Source: Pirellula sp.
GTDB taxonomy: Bacteria; Planctomycetota; Planctomycetia; Pirellulales; Lacipirellulaceae
Length of the DNA stretch: 64,000 nt
Direction of reading: 5' to 3'
Assembly (NCBI GenBank): GCA_013822725.1
Contig: PNKX01000020.1
Location: 1-64,000, forward strand
Position numbers and translations under genes: made by a program. Positions 52,190 through 60,556 of the stretch are shown here, one piece after another (the stretch's first letter is position 1; each line of letters opens with the position of its first letter). The notes under the pieces were generated by a model. That model was not told the origin of the DNA. It ran no database searches and saw nothing but the letters and a program-made list of their open reading frames with translations.

Positions 52190-53284
52190 ATGTCGCGCGA
52201 GCCCATCCTATCCAGTGACGACGCCTTCGAACCCGAACCGCCGTCGCAGTTCGTCCCGCTCAGCCGCGAGGACGACACGATCCTCCGTCCGCAGCGGATG
52301 GAAGACATGGTCGGCCAGCGCGAAGTCTACGAACGGCTGATGATCGCCGTCGACGCCGCCCGCATCCGGCAGGAGCCCCTCGGCCACATCTTGCTCGACG
52401 GCCCGCCGGGGCTCGGCAAGACGACCTTCGCCACCTGCATCCCGCGCGCCCTCGACGTGCCGCTGCAAATCGCCAGCGGCGCCGCTCTCAGCGCGCCGAA
52501 GGATTTGCTGCCGTACCTGACCAACGCCCAGGAAGGTTCGGTCCTCTTCATCGACGAAATCCACCGCCTCCCCAAAGCGGTCGAAGAGTTCATGTACCCG
52601 GCAATGGAAGACTTTCGCATCGACATCACCCTCGGCGAAGGGGTAAGCGCCCGCACGGTGAACATGACGCTGCGGCACTTCACGATCATCGGCGCCACCA
52701 CCCGCAGCGGCATGCTCTCGGCGCCGCTGCGCGATCGCTTCCAGGTTCGCGAGCATCTCGACTTCTACTCGCACGACGAGCTTTGCGAAATCATCCGCCG
52801 CAACGCTCGCAAGCTGCGCGTGGAAATCGACGACGACGCGGCGCTGAAGATCGCCGTCTGCAGTCGCGGCACGCCGCGCATCACCAACAACCGTCTCCGC
52901 TGGGTCCGCGACTACGCCACCACGAAGGCAGCGGGCAAGATCACGCTGCCGGTCGCGAGCGCCGCCCTCGCCATGCTCGGCGTCGACCCCGCCGGCCTCG
53001 ACGCGCAAGATCGCAAATACATGGAAACGATCCTCCGCGTTTTCCACGGCGGCCCCGCCGGCGTCGAGGCGATCGCCCACACGCTCAACACGGAACTCGA
53101 CACGCTCACCGACGAAGTCGAGCCCTTCCTCCTCCGCTCCGAACTGGTCGTCCGCACACCGCGCGGCCGCAAGCTGACCGCCAAGGGCTACGAACACCTC
53201 GGCGCCACCCCCGACGCCGCGATCAACGGCGCCCGCCACAACCGCGGCAACGAGGACGGCACTCTCCCCCTCTTCGCGGAATAG
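52190..53284 (+). CDS. ruvB: RuvB Holliday junction branch-migration ATPase
   Basis: A 364-residue AAA+ motor. An N-terminal extension (MSREPILSSDDAFEPEPPSQ) is followed by MVGQREVYERL, Walker A GPPGLGKTT, Walker B LFIDEIHRL, sensor GATTRSGML with Arg finger PLRDRFQV, and a winged-helix C-terminus (RTPRGRKLTAKGYEHL). It drives branch migration with RuvA. It is separated from ruvC-ruvA by a hydrolase and a PrsW-like gene. The start was selected because it begins the family-like extension; 17 upstream codons read from an A/T-rich repeat-like stretch. Confidence 0.95.
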   Translation: MSREPILSSDDAFEPEPPSQFVPLSREDDTILRPQRMEDMVGQREVYERLMIAVDAARIRQEPLGHILLDGPPGLGKTTFATCIPRALDVPLQIASGAALSAPKDLLPYLTNAQEGSVLFIDEIHRLPKAVEEFMYPAMEDFRIDITLGEGVSARTVNMTLRHFTIIGATTRSGMLSAPLRDRFQVREHLDFYSHDELCEIIRRNARKLRVEIDDDAALKIAVCSRGTPRITNNRLRWVRDYATTKAAGKITLPVASAALAMLGVDPAGLDAQDRKYMETILRVFHGGPAGVEAIAHTLNTELDTLTDEVEPFLLRSELVVRTPRGRKLTAKGYEHLGATPDAAINGARHNRGNEDGTLPLFAE

Positions 53285-53320
53285 CGTTTGCACCGCGGGG
53301 TGACACGCCCTGAAATCGAA

Positions 53321-53413
53321 GGGTGGCACGCCCTGAAGGTACTCCGTAAGGGCGTGGCGAACCGGAACCAAACGCAACCACGCCCATTCGCTTCGTTGCT
53401 GGGCGTGCCACCC
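53321..53413. repeat. R1 palindrome, diverged copy 4
   Basis: GGGTGGCACGCCCTGAAGGT begins and GGGCGTGCCACCC ends the 93-base element. The right inner arm is altered (GCTTCGTTGCT replaces CGGAGTACCTC). A partial GGGTGACACGCCCTG precedes it. Confidence 0.85.
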
Positions 53414-53432
53414 CATACGCCGCTATACCCGC

Positions 53433-54413
53433 ATGCATGTCATCGCCCTCCTCAACCGCAACTCTGGAACCGGCGGCGGCAACTCCAGCGCTCAACCTGA
53501 ACGCCAAGTCGCCGACGCCCTCGCCGCCGCCGGCATCGACGCCGATGTCCGCAGCGTCGCCGGCGACCAACTCGATGACGAAGCGAAGGCCGCGGCCGCC
53601 GCGGGAGTCGACGCCGTCATCGCCGGCGGCGGCGACGGCACGATCAGCACGGTCGCCGCCGCCCTTTCCGGCGGCGACGTGCCGCTCGGCGTGCTGCCGA
53701 TGGGAACGCTCAACCACTTCGCGAAAGATCTCGGCATCCCGTTCGAACTCGCCGCCGCCGCCAAAATCATCGCCGCGAACAACCCGCGTTCCATCGACCT
53801 CGCCCGCGTCAACGATCAGATTTTCGTCAACAACTCCTCGCTCGGCGTCTACGCCCACGCGCTCGTCGAACGCGACGCCACGCAACGCCGCTCGCGGCTT
53901 AGCAAATGGCCGGCCATGACCCTCGCCGCGCTAAAAACATTCCGCCGCGCCCCCATGATCCACGTCCGCCTCGACGCCGACGGCGCCGTCGTGAAGCTCA
54001 AGACGCCGCTAATCTTCGTCGGCAACAACCGCTACCGCCTCGACCTGCTGAACGTCGGCGCCCGCGACCGGCTCGACGAAGGGGTGTTGTCGCTCTACGT
54101 CGCCCGCGCCCAATCGCGCTGGGGAATGCTGAAGCTGCTCCTCAACGGCGCCCTCGGCCGGCTCCAACAAGACCGCGACTTCGAAACGCTCTACCCCCGC
54201 GAAGTCTGGATGGAGACCCGCCGCACGCGCCTCCACGTCGCCGCCGACGGCGAGGTAATGGTGATGAACGCCCCGCTCCACTACGAAATCCTGCCGCGAG
54301 CGCTAAAGGTGTTGCTGCCCCCTCTAGCCCCTGGCTACGCCAGGGGGTCTGCCTCCACGCCAATCGACGTCAACCTTACTCCAAACCTACCCCCGGGCGG
54401 AGCCCGGGGCTAA
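53433..54413 (+). CDS. Diacylglycerol/sphingosine kinase-like lipid kinase
   Basis: A 326-residue DAGK-catalytic-domain protein. Motifs: NRNSGTGGG (nucleotide), VIAGGGDGTISTVA, PLGVLPMGTLNHFAKDLG, NNSSLGVYAH, and a C-terminal LHVAADGEVM with the conserved DGE. It phosphorylates a lipid such as diacylglycerol or undecaprenol-related molecules. The last ~30 residues (PPLAPGYARGSAS, LPPGGARG) and the TAA stop are encoded by a palindromic element (54325-54412). The natural C-terminus has therefore been replaced by repeat-encoded sequence. Confidence 0.9.
   Translation: MHVIALLNRNSGTGGGNSSAQPERQVADALAAAGIDADVRSVAGDQLDDEAKAAAAAGVDAVIAGGGDGTISTVAAALSGGDVPLGVLPMGTLNHFAKDLGIPFELAAAAKIIAANNPRSIDLARVNDQIFVNNSSLGVYAHALVERDATQRRSRLSKWPAMTLAALKTFRRAPMIHVRLDADGAVVKLKTPLIFVGNNRYRLDLLNVGARDRLDEGVLSLYVARAQSRWGMLKLLLNGALGRLQQDRDFETLYPREVWMETRRTRLHVAADGEVMVMNAPLHYEILPRALKVLLPPLAPGYARGSASTPIDVNLTPNLPPGGARG
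54325..54412. repeat. R3-type palindrome forming the 3' end of the lipid kinase gene
   Basis: TAGCCCCTGGCTACGCCAGG (54325) and AGCCCGGGGCTA (ending 54412) are the arms. The element supplies about 29 codons and the stop. Its structure, two GC hairpins around about 40 bases, parallels the elements in thiE and the anti-sigma gene. Confidence 0.8.
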
Positions 54414-54419
54414 CAATCG

Positions 54420-55223
54420 ATGCGACGCATCATCCACCTCTCCGACCTCCACTTCGGCGCCGACGAGCCCGCCATCGCCGAAGGCCTGCTGCGCGACATC
54501 GAGCGCCAATCCGCACACATGCTCGTCGTCAGCGGCGACCTCACGCAACGCGCTCGCTCATCACAATTCGCCGACGCCGAGCGCTTCCTCAAGCACATCG
54601 CCCTGCCGCAAATCGTCGTCCCCGGCAACCACGACATCCCGCTCTTCAACGCGATCGCCCGCTGGCTCACGCCGCTCGACAACTACCGCCGCTTCATCAA
54701 TCGCGAATTGGAACCCACGTTCGCCGACGCCGAACTCGCCGTCGCCGGGATCAATACGGCTCGCTCCAACACGTGGAAAGATGGCCGCATCTCGCCGCAT
54801 CAAGTCGAACGGCTCCGCCAATACTTCACCGCGCAACCCGACGCGGCATGCAAAATCCTCGTCGCCCACCACCCTTTTATCCCACCGGCGAAAGACCTGA
54901 GCGCCGCCCTCGTCGACGGCGGCCCCGCGGCGCTGCGCATCCTCGAAGCCTGCGGCTGCCACCTGATCCTCGCCGGCCACCTCCACCTCGCTTATTCCGG
55001 CGACGTACGCCCCCATCACATCGAAGTGAAGCGCTCGATTCTCGTGATCCAAGCCGGCACCGCGATCTCTCACCGCCGCCGCGATGAGGCGAATGCCTAC
55101 AACGTCCTCACGATCGACGGACCGACGCTGTCTCTGGAAGTCAGAACCTGGAACGGCCATGAGTTCATTGGCGCAACGCCTAAGTGTTTCACGCAAACGG
55201 AAGAAGGTTGGATCGCCCAGTAG
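54420..55223 (+). CDS. Calcineurin-like metallophosphoesterase
   Basis: A 267-residue phosphoesterase with the full metal set: HLSDLHFGAD (Asp, His), VVSGDLTQRA (Asp), VVPGNHDIP (Asn, His), LVAHHPF (His) and LAGHLHLAY (His-x-His). Relatives hydrolyse cyclic nucleotides, phospholipid headgroups or UDP-diacylglucosamine. Given the adjacent lipid kinase, a lipid-related substrate is plausible but unproven. It begins six bases after the lipid kinase stop, so the two form an operon. Confidence 0.9.
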   Translation: MRRIIHLSDLHFGADEPAIAEGLLRDIERQSAHMLVVSGDLTQRARSSQFADAERFLKHIALPQIVVPGNHDIPLFNAIARWLTPLDNYRRFINRELEPTFADAELAVAGINTARSNTWKDGRISPHQVERLRQYFTAQPDAACKILVAHHPFIPPAKDLSAALVDGGPAALRILEACGCHLILAGHLHLAYSGDVRPHHIEVKRSILVIQAGTAISHRRRDEANAYNVLTIDGPTLSLEVRTWNGHEFIGATPKCFTQTEEGWIAQ

Positions 55224-55228
55224 CAGCT

Positions 55229-55508
55229 CAACGACCCGCCGGAGCGAACTATGCAGGGCGTGGGGAACTCGCAGGTGTATTCGAACGCCAACGGCGTTCA
55301 ATATCTCAGTCCAGGGTTGGTCGCGCCTGCGACCTACCCTGGGTCAATCACCATTATTGAACCCACAACCCTGAAGGGGTTGAGAACCCTTGCGATCATC
55401 AAATGATGCAACCCTTTCAGGGTTGGGATTCACGGCGGCACATCCTGACCCAGGGTAGATTACTGCGCAATCAACCCTGGGCTGAATGATCGAACGCCTT
55501 CAGCGTTC
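55229..55508. repeat. Repeat cluster: R4 remnant and CAACCCTGA/AACGCCTTCAGCGTT units
   Basis: An inverse R4 (CAACGACCCGCCGGAGCG) is followed by AACGCCAACGGCGTTC, CCTACCCTGGGTCA, CAACCCTGAAGGGGTTG, CAACCCTTTCAGGGTTGG and AACGCCTTCAGCGTTCC. Several are palindromes. The final words match the opening of the window (1-120). Confidence 0.75.
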
Positions 55509-55532
55509 CTCATTGCCCCCCATCACGCGCAG

Positions 55533-55700
55533 CTACTCCCCGCGCTTCACCGGCCCCTGGCGGAAGCTGATCGCGATCCGATTCCAAGCGTTCATCGACG
55601 CCACAATCAGCGTCAAATCCACGATCTCCTTCTCCGAGAAGTGCCGCCGCACTTCCTCGAACACGCCGTCCGGCACGCCCACCAACCCACACCTGACGAT
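55533..55700 (-). pseudogene. Relic of an AhpD/carboxymuconolactone decarboxylase-like gene
   Basis: On the minus strand the frame ending at 55533 reads VPDGVFEEVRRHFSEKE, then IVDLTLIVASMNAWNRIA, then FRQGPVKRGE and a stop. This matches the C-terminal third of carboxymuconolactone decarboxylase/alkylhydroperoxidase-like proteins. Upstream the similarity ends abruptly near 55700 in A/T-rich DNA, with no start or catalytic C-x-x-C half. Only the tail of the gene survives. Confidence 0.7.
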
Positions 55701-56002
55701 AAGAATATCCAATACTCTTATTGCAACCTGCCAACCGCTTCAATCGATCACTTTTTTTCTTAAGATCGCTTCAGGTTACAAACTGCTTGCGGCCAACCGC
55801 AGTCGCTGAACCCGCCGCCGATGGACGACATAAATCATCGTCAATCATCAAGTTAGGCGTTTCAGCCGTCAAATGCCGCTCAATCACCACGCTAAACAAA
55901 CGCTTTCCCCGTGGAGAACCACGCATGCCGCACACTTGAATGGAACCGCCGTACGACTAGTGTGAATGTTCCGGGTCATTACTAGAAGCGGCACCACTTG
56001 AG
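55701..56002. other. Gap without a gene before the third PEP-CTERM gene
   Basis: This is more AT-rich than its surroundings and may be the scar of whatever removed the first part of the AhpD-like gene. No coding frame, terminator or clear promoter was seen. Confidence 0.4.
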
Positions 56003-57091
56003 ATGAGTCGTCTAATGAAGCGAAAGTGTCTGATTTCCTCCCTCCGCCTCGCGGGAAGTCCCCGCGTCGCCCGCGCCATCGCGGCCGGTATGCTTACCCT
56101 CGCCGTCGGCGTTTCTTCCGCCTCCGCCAGCCTGCTCGGCACGGCCGGCCAATACGGCGAGTTCATCCTCGGCAATTCGACTCGTGCGAACGTCGACGCG
56201 CAGGGCAAAGTCGCCGTCGGCGGCAACGCCAACTTCACAAACTTCACGGTCGCTAGCCAACAGCCGACCAACACGACGAATCTTGTCGTCGGCGGCACGC
56301 TCAATGCCTCGTCGGCGACGGTCAAGGGGCATATCATCACCGGCGGCAACGCGACATACACCACCCCCACGGTGAACGGCAACTTTAGTTCGAACGGCAG
56401 CGTCAGCTTCGGCAGCGGCGGCACGGTGAACGGCAATGTGCGCTACGGCACGACCTTCAACCAGAACGGCGCCACGATCAGCGGCACGATCACTGGTCCC
56501 GTCGCCACGCCGGTCCCCGTGAACTTCGCCGCGGAAGGCGCCTACCTCACGGCCCTCTCGGCCGCCCAGGTCAACGCGCTCGATCCGTCGCCCACGTTTA
56601 ACTTCAGCCAGCTGTTCATCAACGGCGACCCTGGGGCGAACTACTTCAACGTCACTGGCGCCCAAGTCGCCGCAGCGACCGGCGGCTTCAACATCAACGC
56701 CCCGGCCGGCGCGACCATCGTCCTCAACGTCAGCGGTTCGGGATTCACGATCCCCAACACCGGGTTCAATCTGAGCGGCGGCATCAGCGTCGACCACTTG
56801 CTCTGGAATTTCTACGAGGCGACGGCGTTCACCATCCAAGGCAGCGCCCGCGGCACGTTCCTGGCGCCCCTGGCAGCCGTCTCGACCACGTTCGGCGGCT
56901 TCAACGGCAACCTGATCGCCGGCTCGCTGACGGGCAGCATCGAAACCCACACGATGAACGACGGCGGCGGCGTCCCCACGTTCTTCGATGGCGAACTTCG
57001 CCCCGTCCCGGAACCGGCGTCTCTCGGCATGCTGCTGGTCGCCACGATCGGCGGCGCCTCGCTGCTGCGAAGCCGCATGTCGGCGGCCTAG
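56003..57091 (+). CDS. PEP-CTERM protein with choice-of-anchor A type domain
   Basis: A 362-residue exported protein. A signal sequence ends near residue 43 (VGVSSASASLLG). The middle, about 45-320, has the ice-binding-like/choice-of-anchor A pattern: LGTAGQYGEFILGN, AVGGNANFTNFTV, VDHLLWNFYEAT, SARGTFLAPLA and NGNLIAGSLTGSIETH. The C-terminal PEP-CTERM signal is VPEPASLGM, a hydrophobic helix and LRSRMSAA. It is probably a surface adhesin or matrix protein. An ATG four codons later (MKRKCLIS) is an alternative start. A strong terminator follows. Confidence 0.85.
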   Translation: MSRLMKRKCLISSLRLAGSPRVARAIAAGMLTLAVGVSSASASLLGTAGQYGEFILGNSTRANVDAQGKVAVGGNANFTNFTVASQQPTNTTNLVVGGTLNASSATVKGHIITGGNATYTTPTVNGNFSSNGSVSFGSGGTVNGNVRYGTTFNQNGATISGTITGPVATPVPVNFAAEGAYLTALSAAQVNALDPSPTFNFSQLFINGDPGANYFNVTGAQVAAATGGFNINAPAGATIVLNVSGSGFTIPNTGFNLSGGISVDHLLWNFYEATAFTIQGSARGTFLAPLAAVSTTFGGFNGNLIAGSLTGSIETHTMNDGGGVPTFFDGELRPVPEPASLGMLLVATIGGASLLRSRMSAA

Positions 57092-57121
57092 TCGCTGACC
57101 TTAACAATTTGACGACGCATC

Positions 57122-57157
57122 CGGCCGGGCAGCTGACGCTGCCCGGCCGCTTTTTTT
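57122..57157 (+). terminator. Terminator after the choice-of-anchor PEP-CTERM gene
   Basis: CGGCCGGGCAGC (57122-57133) pairs with GCTGCCCGGCCG (57138-57149), then C and seven T. It lies 31 bases past the stop. Confidence 0.9.
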
Positions 57158-57663
57158 GTGCGGAGAGGAAACCGCGAATTCTCGCCTATGACCACAACAT
57201 GCCCGGCCTGCAGGCCTGCAGGCCGCCCAAAAATCCGGGACCTAAGGTGCAGAAAACGGCCACCTAACTCGCTAGGATGCGCTCGGCTGGCAAAGCTCTT
57301 TGACAACTCGACGCACCCCGCGTCATCAACCATCGCTCGGCTTGGCAAACGTGTCGCACTGCGCGCACGGAGGGTGTCGGGAGCCTTCCGCCTCGCCATT
57401 CCGTCGCGACAGAGGCGACAGAACTACAGCACGACAACGGCCCAAGTCGATGTAGCGCAGCGACTTAAGCCTGTTGGCGTGCTGTCGCCAAAAATCGATC
57501 TCGTGACAGAGCGTCACGACGCCCTCCAGCAGGCCTGCCGCCTGACAGGGGAGCCATTGACCACCCGCCCACAGCCCGGTACCTTGAGCGATTCGACTTA
57601 CTTTCCTAGCCCCTCACCGGGCGACTGGATCCTTACCGGGCTCCATTTTGGGAGCACCCTGCC
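57158..57663. other. 506-base gap before rpmF with no convincing gene
   Basis: An open plus-strand frame crosses it but is Arg/Pro/Thr-rich, lacks domains and overlaps rpmF, so it is rejected. GGCCTGCAGGCCTGCAGGCC (57207-57226) is a short palindromic tandem. GGTGTCGGGAGCCTTCCGCC near 57373 is half of the 27146 repeat. Confidence 0.45.
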
Positions 57664-57843
57664 ATGGCCGTCCCTAAGCGTAAACACTCCAACTCCCGCA
57701 CCGGCAAGCGTCGTTCGCACCACGGATTGAAGCCGAAAGAGCTGCAATCGTGCCCGAAGTGCGCCACCCCGCAGCCGAGCCATGTCATTTGCCCGAACTG
57801 TGGCCACTACATGGGCCGCACTATGGTCGAGACCGAGGAGTAA
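57664..57843 (+). CDS. rpmF: 50S ribosomal protein L32
   Basis: A 59-residue bL32. It starts MAVPKRKHSNSRTGKRRSHH, the typical basic N-terminus, and has two zinc pairs, CPKC and CPNC, followed by HYMGRTM. It therefore belongs to the four-cysteine, zinc-containing type. As in many bacteria it heads a fatty-acid synthesis cluster (fabD, fabG, acpP, fabF follow on the same strand), though plsX and fabH, often in between, are absent. Confidence 0.95.
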   Translation: MAVPKRKHSNSRTGKRRSHHGLKPKELQSCPKCATPQPSHVICPNCGHYMGRTMVETEE

Positions 57844-57857
57844 GAGGGCCGCAGGCG

Positions 57858-57935
57858 GCAGACTTCAGGCATCAGGCAGTTGAGAATCGAGCCGTTAGCT
57901 CCTGAAGCCTGTAGTCTGCAGTCTGATGCCTGATG
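57858..57935. repeat. GCAGACTTCAGGCATCAGGC inverted repeat before fabD
   Basis: GCAGACTTCAGGCATCAGGC (57858) faces CTGAAGCCTGTAGTCTGCAG and CTGATGCCTGATG. The fabD ATG is the last triplet of the right arm, so no Shine-Dalgarno site is present. Confidence 0.65.
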
Positions 57936-58841
57936 AAAACTGCCTTTCTCTTTCCCGGACAAGGCGCTCAGTCGGTCGGCATGGGGGCCGAGTTGGTCGC
58001 GACGCTGCCGGCGGCCCGCGAGCTGTTCGATCGCTCCGCGTCGATCCTCGGGTACGATCTGCTGAAGCTCTGCGCCGAAGGGCCGGCCGAGCAGCTCAAC
58101 GCCACCGAGTTCAGTCAGCCGGCGCTCTTTGCTTGCAGCTTAGCGGCCGTCGAAAAGTTCCGGCTCGAGCAACCGCAGATCGTCGACGAGTGTGCGATCA
58201 CCGCCGGTCTCAGCCTCGGCGAATACACGGCATTGGTCTTCGCCGGCGCCATGGACTTCGAGACAGGCCTCCGCTTGGTTCAAGAGCGCGGCCGCGCGAT
58301 GCAGACCGCCGCCGACCTGACGCCAAGCGGCATGGTCAGCATCCTCGGCATGGATCGCGACAAGATCGAATCGCTTTGCAACGACGCTCGTGAAGGCCAG
58401 GTGCTGCAGGTGGCGAACCTGCTCTGCCCCGGCAACATCGTCGTCTCCGGCAACCGCGAAGCCTGCAGCCGCGTCGCCCAGCTGGCCGAAGCCGCCGGCG
58501 CGATGAAGGTGATTCCGCTCACCGTGGCCGGCGCCTTCCACACGCCGCTGATGCAGCCGGCGTACGAACGACTCGCGAAGGCTGTCGCCGATGCTAAGAT
58601 CACTACACCCCGCATCCCCGTGATCTCGAACGTCGACGCCTCTCCCCACACCGATCCCGCCGAAATCCGCCAACTGCTCGTGAAGCAGCTCGTAAGCCCC
58701 GTGCAGTGGGAAGAGTCGATGCGCCGCCTGCTCGGCCAACACGGCGTCGAACGCGCCTACGAAATCGGCCCAGGACGCGTGCTGACAGGCCTGATGAAAC
58801 GAATCGACCGCAAGTTCGCTTGCGAGAACGTCGCGGCTTAA
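57933..58841 (+). CDS. fabD: Malonyl-CoA:ACP transacylase
   Basis: A 302-residue transacylase that loads malonyl groups onto ACP. Motifs: FLFPGQGAQSVGMG, the nucleophile GLSLGEYTALV (Ser), the Arg-containing LVQERGRAM, the His of VAGAFHTPLM and a C-terminal EIGPGRVLTGL. Length is typical. It is the first fab gene after rpmF. Its start abuts a repeat and has no clear ribosome site. Confidence 0.95.
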   Translation: MKTAFLFPGQGAQSVGMGAELVATLPAARELFDRSASILGYDLLKLCAEGPAEQLNATEFSQPALFACSLAAVEKFRLEQPQIVDECAITAGLSLGEYTALVFAGAMDFETGLRLVQERGRAMQTAADLTPSGMVSILGMDRDKIESLCNDAREGQVLQVANLLCPGNIVVSGNREACSRVAQLAEAAGAMKVIPLTVAGAFHTPLMQPAYERLAKAVADAKITTPRIPVISNVDASPHTDPAEIRQLLVKQLVSPVQWEESMRRLLGQHGVERAYEIGPGRVLTGLMKRIDRKFACENVAA

Positions 58842-58857
58842 AAAGAGAACAAATGCA

Positions 58858-59085
58858 ACCGCCAAGGACGCCAAGAGCGCCAAGAGCGCCAAGGTGGAAT
58901 GCGAAGAGATCATTACCACAACGACACGACGGACACGACGAAAGGAAAAGCAAAGAGAAGCAACTTCGAGCAGACACGCTGCATTCAATCACTTCGCTAG
59001 TTATTGAATGAAATGCATTTCGTCGTGCTCGTCGTGCCGTCGTGGTTCAGTTCCCCCCTTGGCGTCCTTGGCGTCCTTGGCGGTT
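58858..59085. repeat. Nested palindromic island R5 upstream of fabG
   Basis: The outer arms are ACCGCCAAGGACGCCAAGAG and CTTGGCGTCCTTGGCGGTT. The inner arms are ACCACAACGACACGACGGAC and GTCGTGCTCGTCGTGCCGTC-like. It has the same outer arms as 34124 and 44821. It splits fabD from fabG. Confidence 0.85.
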
Positions 59086-59120
59086 AGTCAAAAGAACTTC
59101 CAAACAAACAGGCAAACGCC

Positions 59121-59888
59121 ATGGCAGACGTGAACCGTCGCATTCAAGTTGATCTCTCCGGCCAAGTCGCCCTGGTGACTGGCGCCTCGCGCGGCATCGG
59201 CAAGGCGATCGCCATCGCGCTCGGCAAGTCGGGCGCTACCGTCGCCTGCCTCGCCCGCAATGAAGAGAAGCTCAAGGAGACGGCCGCAGCGATCACTGCG
59301 GCGGGCGGCAAGGCGTCGATCCACTCCTGCGACGTGACGAACTCCGAGGCCGCCCAGGCCGCCGTGGACGCCGTCGTCGAGCAGCACGGGCGGCTCGACA
59401 TCGTCGTGAACAACGCCGGCATCACCAAGGACACGCTGCTGCCGATCATGAGCGACGACGACTGGGATCAGGTGATCGCCGCCAACCTGCGGTCGGTCTT
59501 CCTGTTCAGCCGCGCCGCCGCCAAGGTGATGATGCGACAACGTTCGGGGCGGATCATCAATATGTCGAGCGTTTCGGGCCTGGTGGGCAACCCGGGCCAG
59601 TCGAACTACTCGGCGTCGAAGGCGGGCATCATCGGGTTCACCCAAACGGTGGCCCGGGAACTCGCCAAGCGGAAAATCACGGTCAACGCGATTTGCCCCG
59701 GCTTTATCGCCACCGACATGGCCGAGGCGCTCGGCCCGGCGATCATCGACGAAGTGAAGAAGCGGATCCCGGCCCAGCGGATCGGCGAGGCCGACGAGGT
59801 CGCCGACGCGGTGCTCTACCTCGCCAGCGATTCAGGGAGTTACATCACGGGACAGGTAATTACCGTGGACGGCGGAATGACTGCGTAG
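59121..59888 (+). CDS. fabG: 3-oxoacyl-ACP reductase
   Basis: A 255-residue classical SDR. NADP site VTGASRGIGKAIA, NNAGITKD, the Ser of MSSVSGLVGN, and the catalytic Tyr/Lys in YSASKAG. The C-terminus GQVITVDGGMTA is typical of FabG. It reduces beta-ketoacyl-ACP. The order fabD-fabG-acpP-fabF is canonical. Confidence 0.94.
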   Translation: MADVNRRIQVDLSGQVALVTGASRGIGKAIAIALGKSGATVACLARNEEKLKETAAAITAAGGKASIHSCDVTNSEAAQAAVDAVVEQHGRLDIVVNNAGITKDTLLPIMSDDDWDQVIAANLRSVFLFSRAAAKVMMRQRSGRIINMSSVSGLVGNPGQSNYSASKAGIIGFTQTVARELAKRKITVNAICPGFIATDMAEALGPAIIDEVKKRIPAQRIGEADEVADAVLYLASDSGSYITGQVITVDGGMTA

Positions 59889-59966
59889 AGGCCGCGAATA
59901 CGGCAATTTGCCCGGTTCCCCCCGCCTGGGGGCGACCTAGACAGCCATCGGATGACACGTTATATC

Positions 59967-59996
59967 TTGACCTCCTTCGCAAAACCGCCCTATCTT
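59967..59996 (+). promoter_or_regulatory. Candidate promoter for acpP
   Basis: TTGACC (59967-59972) and TATCTT (59991-59996) are separated by 18 bases. The predicted start near 60003 gives a leader of about 145 bases before acpP. A separate acpP promoter would fit the high ACP demand. Confidence 0.5.
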
Positions 59997-60148
59997 AAAC
60001 GGCTTGCAAGGACAGCAGCGGCGGCTTCTACAGGCCGGCGCTCACCCGACAAAATGGAATTTGAGGAGCCTCGCGATCGTCCCCGACGACGCCGTTTCCC
60101 CAAATCTACACATAGAATCAACTGGAATTAGTAGGGAGGAACTTCAGC

Positions 60149-60388
60149 GTGGCTTCGATCATGGAACGCGTTACGGACATCGTCTCCGAGCAACTCGGCG
60201 TCGATAAGGACAAGATCACCGCGGAAACGTCGTTTGTAAACGACCTGGGTGCCGACTCGCTCGACACCGTCGAGCTGGTGATGGAACTCGAGGAAGAGTT
60301 CGACATCAACATCCCCGACGACGCCGCCGAGAAGATCCAAACGGTCGGCCAGGCGGTCGCCTTCATCGAGCAGAACTCGCGCAGCTAG
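60149..60388 (+). CDS. acpP: Acyl carrier protein
   Basis: A 79-residue ACP. The phosphopantetheine site is [11 protein letters not shown] (Ser), followed by the acidic helix [16 protein letters not shown]. The GTG at 60149 lies nine bases after a GGAGG; the ATG four codons later is a less likely start. It shuttles fatty acyl chains between FabD, FabG and FabF, which flank it. Confidence 0.96.
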   Translation: MASIMERVTDIVSEQLGVDKDKITAETSFVNDLGADSLDTVELVMELEEEFDINIPDDAAEKIQTVGQAVAFIEQNSRS

Positions 60389-60556
60389 CGTGCGGCGCGG
60401 GCTTCGCGCCCTGCCGGCGCGATCTGCCGTTGGCCATTTGGGCCCGACGCGCCGATAATATCAGCAGCGTGAACGCGGCGACGATGGCTCGAGCCTCACG
60501 TCGTCGACGGTAATTGATTCGATTCCAGGCTCAGACTCCGTACCTCCGACGAAGCG

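Noticed and set aside
57158-57730. A 190-codon frame running into rpmF
   Set aside because: It is low in conserved-looking sequence, crosses a palindrome and overlaps the L32 gene in another frame.
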